DNA of 64,000 nucleotides from Rhizobium sp. CCGE531 (GCF_003627795.1 NZ_CP032685.1:248001-312000); one strand, 5' to 3'; positions 34,602-44,095 are shown, counted from the first letter of the stretch. Translations and numbers: made by a program. Notes: generated by a model not told the origin, from the sequence alone.

Positions 34602-35531
34602 GTGAGCGGAGACTCGTTTTTTTTCGGATCGCCGATTTGGACCTTCAATTGGAACCCGCCCTATCAGGCGTCGCTCAGGCGGCTTTCACGCACCGGCTGC
34701 AAGGGTTTCGAACTGACTGCATGGTCGGTGGATATGCTGAGCTACTATACGGCCGAAACCATTCGCGAATTGAAGGCAATCGCTGACGGAGAGGGACTGG
34801 TTCTCACCAACTTCTTCTTCAATCTGCCGTTCAACTGCGCCGCGAATGCCGCCGTTTCCACAGTCGATCTCGATGGCTACAGGCGTGGGATAGACGTCGC
34901 TGCCGCCATCGGCACGCCGATCGTCACCAGCATGACGCCCTATCCATTTCAGTCCGACGTCAAGCCGATCCTGCAGCGGCCGATTTCGCAGGAATGGGGC
35001 GCGACGGTCGAGCCGCAATGGGACTGGACAGGCGAATATGATGCCGTCGTCGACGGTTTCGCCAGGGCTTGCGAAATTGCCGCCTCCGCCAATTTGCGCG
35101 TCGCGATCGAGCCGCATCCCTATCGCTGGGTCAGTTCCGGCCAGGGCATGCTGCGCCTGATCGAGCGCACCGGCGCTGCCAACCTCGGCCTGAATTTCGA
35201 TCCAAGCCATCTCTTTCCGGCCGGCGACATGCCGCATTATGTCGTGCTGGCGCTCGGCAATCGCATCTTCAACACGCATTTTTCCGACAATGAGGGCCAT
35301 ACCAACGCGCATTGGCGTCCGGGACGCGGCAAGATCGATTGGAAGGCGATCTTCTCAGCACTTCGGGCCATCGGTTATTCCGGCCCGATCACGCTGGAGC
35401 TCGAAGATGCGCCGGGAGCATCGCACTGGACGCATTTCCGCGAAGCGACGGCAGAATTCGACGACGAGATGCGCCGTGGCATGGACTATCTGCGCGCTGT
35501 AGCCGCTGAACTCGATATCACCATTTCGTAA
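34602..35531 (+). CDS. Sugar phosphate isomerase/epimerase-type TIM-barrel protein
   Basis: The 309-residue protein starts with GTG at 34602, preceded by GGGAGG. It is an AP-endonuclease-2-type TIM barrel with metal-ligand regions VAIEPHPYRW (Glu/His), LNFDPSHLFPAGD (Asp/His), NTHFSDNEGHTN (His/Asp) and ITLELED (Glu). It is probably a keto-sugar epimerase or a lyase acting on 3-keto-glycosides together with the next gene. It lies 14 bp upstream of the Gfo/Idh/MocA gene and is under the LacI-type operators. Confidence 0.88.
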   Translation: MSGDSFFFGSPIWTFNWNPPYQASLRRLSRTGCKGFELTAWSVDMLSYYTAETIRELKAIADGEGLVLTNFFFNLPFNCAANAAVSTVDLDGYRRGIDVAAAIGTPIVTSMTPYPFQSDVKPILQRPISQEWGATVEPQWDWTGEYDAVVDGFARACEIAASANLRVAIEPHPYRWVSSGQGMLRLIERTGAANLGLNFDPSHLFPAGDMPHYVVLALGNRIFNTHFSDNEGHTNAHWRPGRGKIDWKAIFSALRAIGYSGPITLELEDAPGASHWTHFREATAEFDDEMRRGMDYLRAVAAELDITIS

Positions 35532-35544
35532 GAGGCAAATCCAA

Positions 35545-36666
35545 ATGAGCAACGAGCCCGTGAAAGTCGGCATCGTCGGCGCCGGCAATATCAGCGCCAC
35601 CTACGTCGCAACCCTGCACATGTTCGATTTCATCCGCGTGAAGTCGGTCCACGATCTCTATGACGCATCGGCGCGCAAACTCGCTGAGCAGTTCGGCATC
35701 GAAGCCGTGGCACTCGACGCGATGCTCTCCGATCCGGAAATCGGCCTGATCATCAACCTGACGACGCCGGTCTCGCACTATGCCATCAGCAAGAAGGCGC
35801 TGCTTGCCGGCAAGCATGTCTATTCGGAAAAGCCGCTTGGCATCTCCATGATAGAGGCGGAGGAGCTGATGGCGATCGCGCGGGCAGGGAGCCTGCGGCT
35901 TGGCTGCGCTCCCGACACCTTCCTCGGCGGCGGGCACCAGCTGACGCGTCGGCTGCTCGACGAAGGGCGCATCGGCAAGACGATTTCCGCGACCGCCATG
36001 CTGTTGCTTCCCGGCCATGAGCACTGGCACCCCAATCCTGCCTTCTTCTACGGCCGCGGCGGCGGGCCGATGCTCGATGTCGGCCCCTATTACGTCACCA
36101 ACCTGATCGCGCTGCTCGGCCCCGTACGCGAGGTCTTCGGCACGGCGAAGATCACCCGTATCGAACGCACAGTAAAGACGGATCCGCATCGCGGCGAAAC
36201 GATCAAGGTCTTGGTGCCGACGCATCTGACGGGTGTGATGGAATTCCATAGCGGCGCGACTGTCACCATCGCCACCAGCTTCGACGTCATCAAGCACAGG
36301 CACAATCAGATCGAGCTTTACGGTTCCAAAGGCACCATGGTGACGCCAGATCCGAACAATTTCACCGGCAAGGTCGAGATATTCCGCGATGGTGACGATG
36401 CATGGCGGGAGATTCCGGTCGACCATCCCTATACGGAGGGCATGCCCGGCCATCTCGGCCTGCGCGGATTGGGCGCGGCTGAAATGGTGGATTCCCTTCG
36501 CTCGGGGCGCCCACATCGCGTATCGTCGGAGCTTGCCTTCCACGCATTGGAGGTCATGACCGCCTTCGAACGCTCCGCCCAGTCACGCGGCGTGGTTGCA
36601 ATCCATAGCAGCTGCGGCCGTCCGGATCCGATAGCGCGCACAATTAATGAGGGACGTTTCGCATAA
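35545..36666 (+). CDS. Gfo/Idh/MocA-family oxidoreductase
   Basis: The 373-residue protein has the NAD(P) motif VKVGIVGAGNISATYV (residues 6-20), the EKP lysine motif (KHVYSEKPLGISM) and a second domain with GGGPMLDVGPYYVTNLI carrying the conserved Asp. Members oxidise hydroxyls of sugars or cyclitols. Paired with the TIM-barrel gene upstream and a CUT1 transporter downstream, it should act on an imported carbohydrate inside the cell. It differs from the 12526 dehydrogenase in its standard GAGNIS motif. Confidence 0.9.
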   Translation: MSNEPVKVGIVGAGNISATYVATLHMFDFIRVKSVHDLYDASARKLAEQFGIEAVALDAMLSDPEIGLIINLTTPVSHYAISKKALLAGKHVYSEKPLGISMIEAEELMAIARAGSLRLGCAPDTFLGGGHQLTRRLLDEGRIGKTISATAMLLLPGHEHWHPNPAFFYGRGGGPMLDVGPYYVTNLIALLGPVREVFGTAKITRIERTVKTDPHRGETIKVLVPTHLTGVMEFHSGATVTIATSFDVIKHRHNQIELYGSKGTMVTPDPNNFTGKVEIFRDGDDAWREIPVDHPYTEGMPGHLGLRGLGAAEMVDSLRSGRPHRVSSELAFHALEVMTAFERSAQSRGVVAIHSSCGRPDPIARTINEGRFA

Positions 36667-36689
36667 GCTGCGCTATAGAGTTGGAACGT

Positions 36690-36707
36690 GCAGCCCTTTC
36701 GGGCTGC
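36690..36707 (+). promoter_or_regulatory. Hairpin between dehydrogenase and binding-protein genes
   Basis: GCAGCCC and GGGCTGC form a seven-base stem with a TTTC loop, followed by GGGTTT. It may be a partial terminator or mRNA-processing site in the 205-bp spacer before the binding-protein gene, which may also have its own promoter. Confidence 0.45.
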
Positions 36708-36871
36708 GGGTTTGACGAAGGGGCAATGTCTGGGGAGGCATTGCGTACTTGCCGCGGGGAACGGAGGCCCGGCGGCATGGCTTTGGAGGATTGCAGAATT
36801 CGGCATCCGATATCGGGGGACGGCGGCTGAGCACAGGCGTTTGGAGAACGTTATCAAAGGAGGAGGAACAT

Positions 36872-38119
36872 ATGCGCAAGTTGATGATGGCATTGGTCGG
36901 CGCCACGGCGCTGGTCGCGGCGAGCGTGACCGGCGCTCTGGCGGAAGGCAAGAAAGCTGAAGTCCTGCATTGGTGGACCTCCGGTGGCGAAGCCGCCGCC
37001 GTGAAGGAACTGGCCAAGGCCTTCAACGCCGCCGGCGGCGAATGGGTGGATACCGCAATTGCCGGCTCCGGCTCGACCGCCCGTCCGATCGGCATCAACC
37101 GCATCATCGGCGGCAACCCGCCGACGGCCATGCAGTTCAACACCGGTACGCAGATGAACGAACTGGCCCAGCAAGGTCTGCTGCGGCCGCTCGACGATCT
37201 TGCCAAGGAACAGGATTGGAAATCCGTTCTGACGCCGGCCTTCTATCAGGCCATTCAATTTCAGGGCCATATCTACGGCGCGCCGATCAATGACCACGGC
37301 CAGAACTGGGTCTTCTATTCCAAGGCCGTCTTCACCAAGGCCGGCGTAACGGAAGAGCCGAAGACCTGGGACGAAATGTTTGCCGCACTCGACAAGATCA
37401 AGGCTGCCGGCCTGATCCCGGTTGCCGTCGGCGGGCAGCCCTGGCAGCTGCAGTCGATGTTCAACGCCATCCTTCTCGGCGAAGGCGGCAAGGATCTCTA
37501 CGCCAAGGTCTGGAAGGACCTCGATACGGACGCGGTCAAGTCCGACAAGTTCAAGCACGTGGCGGAAGTCTTCGCCAAGCTGCGCAATTATCAGGACCCG
37601 GGCAGCCCGAACCGCGACTGGAACGTTGCAACCGGCATGCTGGTCGACGGCAAGGCCGGCATCCAGTTCATGGGCGACTGGGCCAAGGGTGAATTCATCC
37701 ACGCCGGTCTCGTCGCCGACAAGGATTTCGGCTGCATCCTCGGGCCGGGCGAATCCAACTTCATGATGGGCGGCGACATCTTCGTCTTCCCGGGTCTGAA
37801 GGACAAGACCGCCACCGACGCCCAGACGCTGCTGGCAACGGTCATCATGTCGAAGGAAGGCCAGCTTGCCTTCAATTCCAAGAAGGGTTCCGTGCCGGTA
37901 CGTCTCGACGTCGATACGTCCAAGCTCGATGCCTGCGCCCAGAAGGGCCTGACCGCGCTCAAGGATCCGAGCCGCCAGATTCTTGCACCGGATGTGCTCA
38001 CGGCGCAGGACATCGTTCAGACGGAACAGGATTTGGTTGCCCAATATTGGACCACGCCCAGCATGACGACCGACCAGTTCGCCGCGCAGTTTGCACAGGT
38101 GATTGAACAGGCGAAGTAA
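36872..38119 (+). CDS. CUT1 sugar ABC transporter substrate-binding protein
   Basis: The 415-residue protein begins with a signal peptide (MRKLMMALVGATALVAASVTG, cleavage near ALA-E) followed by EVLHWWTSGGEAAAVKELAKAF, typical of glucose/oligosaccharide-type CUT1 binding proteins. Other marks are INRIIGGNPPTAMQFNTG and GDWAKGEF. A very strong ribosome site (AAAGGAGGAGG) precedes it. It delivers the carbohydrate to the two permeases downstream. The resemblance is to Pseudomonas GtsA-like glucose-binding proteins, but specificity cannot be read from sequence. Confidence 0.9.
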   Translation: MRKLMMALVGATALVAASVTGALAEGKKAEVLHWWTSGGEAAAVKELAKAFNAAGGEWVDTAIAGSGSTARPIGINRIIGGNPPTAMQFNTGTQMNELAQQGLLRPLDDLAKEQDWKSVLTPAFYQAIQFQGHIYGAPINDHGQNWVFYSKAVFTKAGVTEEPKTWDEMFAALDKIKAAGLIPVAVGGQPWQLQSMFNAILLGEGGKDLYAKVWKDLDTDAVKSDKFKHVAEVFAKLRNYQDPGSPNRDWNVATGMLVDGKAGIQFMGDWAKGEFIHAGLVADKDFGCILGPGESNFMMGGDIFVFPGLKDKTATDAQTLLATVIMSKEGQLAFNSKKGSVPVRLDVDTSKLDACAQKGLTALKDPSRQILAPDVLTAQDIVQTEQDLVAQYWTTPSMTTDQFAAQFAQVIEQAK

Positions 38120-38138
38120 GCCTCGATCGACATCCATG

Positions 38139-38163
38139 CGGCGGCAGGCAGCCCCTGCCGCCG
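38139..38163 (+). promoter_or_regulatory. Strong hairpin after the CUT1 binding-protein gene
   Basis: CGGCGGCAGG (38139-38148) pairs perfectly with CCTGCCGCCG (38154-38163). No T tract follows. The position between binding-protein and permease genes fits an mRNA-stabilising stem that raises binding-protein yield over permease. Confidence 0.65.
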
Positions 38164-38193
38164 GCTTCCATGAATGCTGAGGAGGAGCGCGCC

Positions 38194-39132
38194 ATGAACA
38201 CCCCAGACACGAGTGCCGCCGCTGTGTCAGCGGCTGTCGCGCCCGCGAGCGTCAGCCGCAGGAAGATGCATTTTTCGCCCTATGTGGCGCTGTTCCCGGC
38301 TTTTGCCATCGTGCTTCTCGCTTATGTCGTCACCGTCGTCTGGAATATCTGGATATCGTTCACGGACAGCAAGGTGCTGCCGGTCAACATCTTCGTCGGC
38401 GCGAAGCAGTATGACCGGCTGTTTTCGACGGCGCGCTGGCTGCTGTCGCTGCAGAATGTCGTCGTCTTCGGCGTGCTTTTCATCGCCGGCTGCCTGATCC
38501 TCGGCTTTCTACTGGCCGTCGCGCTCGATCAGAAGGTCCGCTTCGAAAATACCTTCCGGACGATCTTTCTCTATCCCTTCGCCATGTCCTTCATCGTCAC
38601 CGGGCTGGTCTGGCAATGGATCATGAACCCGACGCTCGGCCTGCAGAAGGTTGCGGACAGCATCGGCTTCACCTGGTTCCGCTTCGACTGGATCGTCCAG
38701 AGCGATCTTGCCCTTTACGTCATTGTGCTTGCCGGCATCTGGCAATCGTCCGGCCTTGTCATGGCGATCATGCTGGCGGGCCTGCGCGGCGTCGACCGCG
38801 AATTGTGGAAGGCGACGCGCATCGACGGCGTACCGAGCTGGCGCGTCTATCTTCATATCGTCATCCCGATCCTCAGGCCGACGATCATCACCGCCAGCGT
38901 GCTTCTGGCGATCGCCGTGGTCAGGGTCTATGAACTCGTGCTGGCGACCACCGGCGGCGGTCCGGGGATATCGACCGAAGTGCCCGGGAAATTCATCATG
39001 GATTACCTCTTCGGGCGCGGCAATATCGGCCTTGCGACCGGGGCGTCGACGGTGATGTTCGTTACCGTGGTCATCCTGGTGACGCCCTGGCTCTACTATG
39101 AATATTTCCGTGAAAAGCCGAGGGGGAACTGA
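38194..39132 (+). CDS. CUT1 ABC transporter permease (MalF-like)
   Basis: The 312-residue protein starts at ATG 38194 after GAGGAGGAG. After a cytoplasmic N-terminal tail it has about six membrane helices, with the MalF-type ATPase-contact loop ELWKATRIDGVPSWRVYLHIVIPILRP. Its stop overlaps the next ATG (TGATG at 39130-39134). It forms half of the inner-membrane channel. Confidence 0.9.
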   Translation: MNTPDTSAAAVSAAVAPASVSRRKMHFSPYVALFPAFAIVLLAYVVTVVWNIWISFTDSKVLPVNIFVGAKQYDRLFSTARWLLSLQNVVVFGVLFIAGCLILGFLLAVALDQKVRFENTFRTIFLYPFAMSFIVTGLVWQWIMNPTLGLQKVADSIGFTWFRFDWIVQSDLALYVIVLAGIWQSSGLVMAIMLAGLRGVDRELWKATRIDGVPSWRVYLHIVIPILRPTIITASVLLAIAVVRVYELVLATTGGGPGISTEVPGKFIMDYLFGRGNIGLATGASTVMFVTVVILVTPWLYYEYFREKPRGN

Positions 39133-40040
39133 TGACGACGCCATCTTCCGTCGCTGGTGCCATGCAGGGTCCAACCGGGCGCAAGCCGCAGCATCTGACC
39201 CCCGGTCGCATCGGCCTTTATCTCTTTCTCGTCATCGCGGCCCTGTTCTTCCTGCTGCCGCTTTATGTGATGCTTGTCACCTCGTTCAAATCCATGCCCG
39301 AGATCCGGCAGGGTAATATCTTCGCCTTCCCGCAGATGTGGACGGCGGATGCCTGGGTGCAGGCGTGGAGCACGGCCTGCACCGGGCTTGAATGCGGCGG
39401 CATCAGCGTCGGCTTCTGGAACTCTGTGAAGATCCTGATCCCGAGCATGATCCTGTCGATCCTGATCTCGTCGCTCACCGGCTACGCGCTGTCCTTCTGG
39501 CGGGTCAAAGGCGCAAACGTGCTCTTTGCCATCCTGCTGCTCGGCGCCTTCATCCCCTATCAGGTGTTCATCTATCCGCTGGTCTTGATCTATCGCGATA
39601 TCGGCATCTATTCGACGCTGCCCTGCATCATCATCACCCACACGGTCTTCGGCCTGCCGGTTCTGACGCTCTTGTTTCGCAACTATTATTCCAGCTTGCC
39701 GATGGAGCTCTTCAAGGCGGCCCGCATCGACGGCGCCGGGCTTTGGCAGATCTTCTTCCGGCTGATGATCCCGATGTCGATCCCGATCCTGGTGGTGGCG
39801 GCGATTCTGCAGGTGACCGGCATCTGGAACGACTTCCTCTTCGGCGTCGTTTTCGCCGGCCGGGAAAACTTCCCCATGACGGTTCAGCTCAACAACATCG
39901 TCAACTCGACCCAGGGTGAGAAGCTCTACAACGTCAACATGGCGGCGACCATTCTCACCGCCCTGGTTCCGCTGATCGTCTATTTCGGCTCGGGTCGCTG
40001 GTTCGTGCGCGGCATCACCGCTGGTGCAGTCAAGGGATAG
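39132..40040 (+). CDS. CUT1 ABC transporter permease (MalG-like)
   Basis: The 302-residue protein has six membrane helices and the EAA-type loop ELFKAARIDGAGLWQIFFRLMIPMSIP that docks to the ATPase. It is coupled to the upstream permease by a TGATG overlap and lies 3 bp before the ATPase gene. An N-terminal 30-residue polar tail precedes the first helix. Confidence 0.9.
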   Translation: MTTPSSVAGAMQGPTGRKPQHLTPGRIGLYLFLVIAALFFLLPLYVMLVTSFKSMPEIRQGNIFAFPQMWTADAWVQAWSTACTGLECGGISVGFWNSVKILIPSMILSILISSLTGYALSFWRVKGANVLFAILLLGAFIPYQVFIYPLVLIYRDIGIYSTLPCIIITHTVFGLPVLTLLFRNYYSSLPMELFKAARIDGAGLWQIFFRLMIPMSIPILVVAAILQVTGIWNDFLFGVVFAGRENFPMTVQLNNIVNSTQGEKLYNVNMAATILTALVPLIVYFGSGRWFVRGITAGAVKG

Positions 40041-40043
40041 TTC

Positions 40044-41129
40044 ATGGCCAATGTTTCCATTCGCGAACTCGCAATCGATTTCGGCAGCGTCAACGTCCTG
40101 AAATCGCTCAATCTCGAGATACAATCGGGCGAGTTCATCGTACTGCTCGGCCCCTCCGGCTGCGGCAAGTCGACCTTGCTCAATGCGATTGCCGGGTTGA
40201 CCGATATTACTGACGGCCAGATCTGGATCGGCGACAGGAACGTCACCTGGGAGGAGCCGAAGGATCGCGGCATCGGCATGGTGTTCCAATCCTACGCGCT
40301 CTATCCGACGATGACGGTGGAGGGAAATCTCTCCTTCGGGCTGCGCATCGCCGGCATGGCGAAGGACGAGATTGCCCAGCGTGTCGACCGCGCCGTGCAG
40401 ATCCTGCAGATCGATCCCCTGCGCAAGCGGCGGCCGGGCGAATTATCAGGCGGTCAGCGCCAGCGCGTCGCCATCGGTCGCGCCCTGGTGCGCGATGTCG
40501 ATGTCTTCCTGTTCGACGAGCCCCTGTCCAACCTCGACGCCAAGCTTAGAACCGAATTGCGCGTCGAGCTGAAGCGCCTGCATAGCGGCCTTGGCTCCAC
40601 CATGATCTATGTGACGCACGACCAGATCGAGGCGCTGACGCTTGCCGATCGTATCGCCGTCATGAGCGGCGGCGTCATCCAGCAATTCGGCACGCCGAAG
40701 GAAATCTACCGGCGTCCGGTCAATCGCTTCGTTGCCGGCTTCGTCGGTTCGCCCTCGATGAATTTCCTGTCTGGGCAGGTGACGAGCAATGGCGGCGTAC
40801 CGGCCTTCACATTGCCCGATGGCCGCAAGATCGATCTTAGCGGCTATGGGTTTTCCGGCACGCCTGGCGAAGGCCGCAAGGCGACGCTCGGCGTTCGGCC
40901 CGAGCAGATGCAGTTCCAGCCGGCAGGCGGACGGGCCGCGAGCGTGCCGGCAACCTTCACCATCGTCGAGCCCATGGGCTCGGACAATCTGATCTGGGGC
41001 CAGGTCGGCAGCGAGACGCTGTCGGTGCGCATCGATGCCGACGAGGATGTCGCGCTCGATCGCGAGCAGCCGGTCTATTTCCAGCCGACGCTCGCGTCGC
41101 TGTTTGGCGAAGACGGGCAGCGTCTATAA
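40044..41129 (+). CDS. CUT1 ABC transporter ATP-binding protein (UgpC/MalK type)
   Basis: The 361-residue ATPase has Walker A GPSGCGKST, Q-loop MVFQSYALYPTMTV, signature LSGGQRQRVAIGRALV, Walker B VFLFDEPLSNLDAKLR and the switch His in VTHDQIEAL. The C-terminal regulatory domain (VGSPSMNFLSG, GVRPEQ) is typical of MalK/UgpC. It energises the two upstream permeases. Its stop codon lies in the first unit of a 16-bp tandem duplication. Confidence 0.93.
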   Translation: MANVSIRELAIDFGSVNVLKSLNLEIQSGEFIVLLGPSGCGKSTLLNAIAGLTDITDGQIWIGDRNVTWEEPKDRGIGMVFQSYALYPTMTVEGNLSFGLRIAGMAKDEIAQRVDRAVQILQIDPLRKRRPGELSGGQRQRVAIGRALVRDVDVFLFDEPLSNLDAKLRTELRVELKRLHSGLGSTMIYVTHDQIEALTLADRIAVMSGGVIQQFGTPKEIYRRPVNRFVAGFVGSPSMNFLSGQVTSNGGVPAFTLPDGRKIDLSGYGFSGTPGEGRKATLGVRPEQMQFQPAGGRAASVPATFTIVEPMGSDNLIWGQVGSETLSVRIDADEDVALDREQPVYFQPTLASLFGEDGQRL

Positions 41130-41149
41130 AACCCAGCGTCTATAAAACA
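41118..41149. repeat. 16-bp tandem duplication at the end of the ATPase gene
   Basis: CAGCGTCTATAAAAC occurs at 41118-41132 and again at 41134-41148, a head-to-tail repeat of period 16 that spans the TAA stop. It looks like a recent replication slippage event and leaves the protein unchanged. Confidence 0.8.
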
Positions 41150-41151
41150 TC

Positions 41152-41185
41152 GTGCCGCGCATTCGACGGAGCGCGGCACAATTTT
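41152..41185 (+). terminator. Intrinsic terminator of the sugar ABC operon
   Basis: GTGCCGCGC (41152-41160) pairs with GCGCGGCAC (41171-41179) around a ten-base loop, followed by AATTTT. On the minus strand it also precedes a T-containing run, so it may serve the convergent methyltransferase gene too. Confidence 0.75.
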
Positions 41186-42246
41186 CATGCCTTGACTTCA
41201 AAGACCATGTTGAACGGCGTTTCGGTCGCCTTGCGGAAATGCGAATAGCCAGCATCCATGGCAACCTTGCGCAACTTCAATTCTCCGGCTTGCGCGCCCA
41301 GACCCAGCCCGACTTCCTGCGACAGCGAGGCCGGCGTGCAGATCATCGTCGATGCGCCGTAGTAGACACGGCCGATGGGGTTGAGATTGTCCTTCAGGCA
41401 ATCATGGGCAAAGGGCTCGACAATCATCCAGGTACCGTCGTCGGCAAGGCTTTCCTTGACATGTTTGCCGGCACCAACCGGATCGCCCATGTCATGCAGG
41501 CAATCGAACATCGCCACGAGATCGTAGCCGGCGGCCGGGAAATCCTTGGCGCTTGCCTGCTCGAACGTGATGCGTCCGTCGACGCCCGCTTCCTTCGCGG
41601 CAGCTTGCGCCCGTTCGATGGAGGGCAGATGATAATCGAAGCCGAAGAAGGTCGAGTTCGGATAGGCCTGTGCCATTAGGATGGTCGAGGCGCCGTGGCC
41701 ACAGCCGACATCGGCAACGGCAGCGCCAGCCTGAAGCTTTTCATGCAGTCCGTCCAGCGCCGGTATCCATTCCGTAACGAGATGGCTGTTGTAGCCTGGC
41801 CGGAAGAACCGCTCCGTGCCGCGGAACAGGCAGGCGCTGTGCTCATGCCAGCCGAGGCCGCTGCCGGTCTTGAAGGCATTGGCGATCTTCGGCTCATCCA
41901 TCCACATGGATTGAACCACGTCGAAGGCGCCGGTGAAGAAGGCGGGGCTATTTTCCTCCGCAAACACCATGGCCTGTTCCGGCGTCAGGTAGAAGCGCTC
42001 GGCCTCGTCGTCATAGCTGACGTAATCGGCCGCCGCCTGTGCCGACAGCCATTCGCGCACATAGCGCTCTTTTACGCCGACCTTGTCGGCAAGTTCCGCC
42101 GACGTCATCGGTGTTCCGTCCGCCATCGCCTTGAACAGACCCAGATGGTCCCCAAGTGTCACCAGCACACCCGAGACCGCCGCGCCGACATCGCCGACAA
42201 GACGCCCAACCAAGGCATCGAGTTTCTGCATATCAGGTTCGCGCAT
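41185..42246 (-). CDS. Class I SAM-dependent methyltransferase with winged-helix N terminus
   Basis: The 353-residue protein starts at ATG 42246 after GGGAGGAGGAT. Residues about 10-90 are a winged-helix dimerisation-like domain (GVLVTLGDHLGLFKAMADGTPMTSAELADKVGVKERYVREWL). A Rossmann methyltransferase domain follows, with motif I VADVGCGHGASTILMAQAYP and FDYHLPSIERAQ. DCLHDMGDP is a post-II region. This resembles O-methyltransferase-like or rhizobial transcription-factor-like methyltransferases of unknown substrate. It is monocistronic. Confidence 0.85.
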   Translation of the reverse strand: MREPDMQKLDALVGRLVGDVGAAVSGVLVTLGDHLGLFKAMADGTPMTSAELADKVGVKERYVREWLSAQAAADYVSYDDEAERFYLTPEQAMVFAEENSPAFFTGAFDVVQSMWMDEPKIANAFKTGSGLGWHEHSACLFRGTERFFRPGYNSHLVTEWIPALDGLHEKLQAGAAVADVGCGHGASTILMAQAYPNSTFFGFDYHLPSIERAQAAAKEAGVDGRITFEQASAKDFPAAGYDLVAMFDCLHDMGDPVGAGKHVKESLADDGTWMIVEPFAHDCLKDNLNPIGRVYYGASTMICTPASLSQEVGLGLGAQAGELKLRKVAMDAGYSHFRKATETPFNMVFEVKA

Positions 42247-42427
42247 GACATCCTCCTCCCAGAATTGATGTAGCGTTCCGTCCGTTATATTCGGAAGCTT
42301 CAAAATACTCCTGGGCGCAGGGGTAAGCAATGGCGCAGCGTGGCAAAGTAATACTTGCCACGCTGATGGAGATATAGATTATTATTTTGATTTAATTGAG
42401 GTTTTCTATCGAAGACGCCGCGATTTC

Positions 42428-42979
42428 TCAGCCGGCGCGAGCCAGTTCTTTTTCCAAAATGGAAATAAAACGCGGATCATCCGCAGTTATATCCGGAGCA
42501 AAACGGGCGGCAACCTTGCCATCGCGGCCGATGAGGAATTTTTCGAAATTCCAGACGATGCCGCCGTCTTGTCCGGTTTCAAGGCCGTGTTTCGCCAGCC
42601 GTTCACGCATCGGTCCGTCTCCGATCGTCTCGCCGCCGGAAGCGATCAGGTTGTTATAGAGCGGATGGCGTTCCTCGCCGGTAACAGTGATTTTGGAGAA
42701 CATCGGGAACTGCACATCGTAGGTCAGCGTGCAGAAGCTCAATATTTCGTCGTTGGTGCCTGGCTCCTGGCCTTTGAAGTCGTTTGCGGGGAAGCCGGCA
42801 ATGACAAAGCCTTCGTCACGCTTGTCCTCGTAAAGCTTTTCCAATCCTTCGTACTGCACCGTCAGGCCGCATTTGGACGCGACGTTGACGACCATGATGA
42901 CCTTGCCGCGATAGTCGGCAAGCGTCGTATCGCTGCCGTCGATCCTCTTTACCGGAATATCGAGCACGCTGTCTGTCAT
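42428..42979 (-). CDS. Glutathione peroxidase (BtuE/GpxA family)
   Basis: The 183-residue protein has the peroxidatic Cys37 in NVASKCGLTVQYEGLEKLY, GFPANDFKGQEPGTNDEI (with Gln) and WNFEKFLIGRDG (Trp/Asn), which complete the catalytic tetrad. It is a Cys-type enzyme that probably uses thioredoxin or glutathione to reduce peroxides. The start at 42979 has GGAG nine bases upstream; a TTG at 42994 is an alternative. It seems to be single. Confidence 0.92.
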   Translation of the reverse strand: MTDSVLDIPVKRIDGSDTTLADYRGKVIMVVNVASKCGLTVQYEGLEKLYEDKRDEGFVIAGFPANDFKGQEPGTNDEILSFCTLTYDVQFPMFSKITVTGEERHPLYNNLIASGGETIGDGPMRERLAKHGLETGQDGGIVWNFEKFLIGRDGKVAARFAPDITADDPRFISILEKELARAG

Positions 42980-43277
42980 TTTATTCAACTCCAAAATGAT
43001 TTGGATTTACCCTATAGTACGCTGCGATCCTAAAGTACACTACAATATCAATATGTTGCGTTGACGGACGGAGTGTCTCGGTCACGCGACGCCAGTCGGA
43101 CTCCGTATCGGGTGGCACGCCTGGGATGTATCCCATCACCATCAGGCCATCGGCAGTCGAGATCGGCACCGGACAGATGTCAGCACCCGACTACGCGCAG
43201 AGATCTTGCCTTGAAAATCCTCTTGCATTTACGGGGGTGTCCACGGATGTTCAGAATCTCGCAAGGCTGCCTCTTCT

Positions 43278-44084
43278 TCAGATTCGCTCGTTAGCAAGAA
43301 ACTGCCGAAATCGCTCGGATTTGGGATGCTTGAACAATTCCGCCGGCTCGCCCGTTTCTTCAATGACGCCCTTGTGAAGAAAAACGACTTTATTGGACAC
43401 ATCTCGCGCAAACGCCATTTCATGCGTGACGACCAGCATGGTTCGGCCTTCCTCGGCGAGGGAGCGCATCACTTTCAGGACCTCACCGACGAGCTCAGGG
43501 TCAAGCGCGGACGTCGGCTCATCAAAGAGCATCACCCTGGGCCGCTGCGCGAGAGCCCGGGCGATCGCAGCGCGTTGCTGCTGACCTCCAGATAGATGCG
43601 CTGGATAGAAGTTTCGCTTGTCGGCGATCCCGACCCGTTCGAGCAGCGCTTCTGCTTCCGCGATGCATTCGGCGCGGTCGCGTTTCTGAACGTGCACCGG
43701 CGCCTCGATTACATTCTCCAAAATGGTCATGTGTGACCAAAGATTGAAGCTCTGAAACACCATGCCGATGTGTTCGCGCAGCCGATCGACCTGCCTGCGG
43801 TCGGCGGGCTCGGTCTTATGGCGCCCCTTTTTCAGGGAGAACATCTCGCCGCCGATGCGTATCTCGCCACTGTCAGGCACCTCAAGCATATTGATGCATC
43901 GGAGCATCGTCGATTTTCCGGAGCCGGAAGAGCCCAGGATCGATATAACGTCGCCTTCGTGGGCTTCCAGCGAAACGCCTTTCAGAACCTCCAGCGGGCC
44001 GAAGCATTTTCTGAGGTCTTTGACCGAAACGGCAGCGCTCTTTTGTATGTTATCGCTGACCAAGACTGTTCCCCTGACGGACAT
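43278..44084 (-). CDS. Polar amino acid ABC transporter ATP-binding protein (HisP/OccP type)
   Basis: The 268-residue ATPase has Walker [10 protein letters not shown], signature [15 protein letters not shown], Walker [16 protein letters not shown] and [14 protein letters not shown], the usual HisP/GlnQ ending. ATG 44084 is preceded by GGGAG; a GTG at 44090 is an alternative. It closes the minus-strand operon gntR-permease-permease-ATPase and pairs with the OccT/NocT-type binding protein on the opposite strand. Confidence 0.92.
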   Translation of the reverse strand: MSVRGTVLVSDNIQKSAAVSVKDLRKCFGPLEVLKGVSLEAHEGDVISILGSSGSGKSTMLRCINMLEVPDSGEIRIGGEMFSLKKGRHKTEPADRRQVDRLREHIGMVFQSFNLWSHMTILENVIEAPVHVQKRDRAECIAEAEALLERVGIADKRNFYPAHLSGGQQQRAAIARALAQRPRVMLFDEPTSALDPELVGEVLKVMRSLAEEGRTMLVVTHEMAFARDVSNKVVFLHKGVIEETGEPAELFKHPKSERFRQFLANERI

Positions 44085-44095
44085 GCGCACTCCCG

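Noticed and set aside
42981..43169. A 62-codon minus-strand frame (GYIPGVPPDTESDWRRVTETL) upstream of the glutathione peroxidase
   Set aside because: The first part looks protein-like and may be a gene fragment, but I cannot assign a family and there is no good ribosome site, so it is not listed as a gene.
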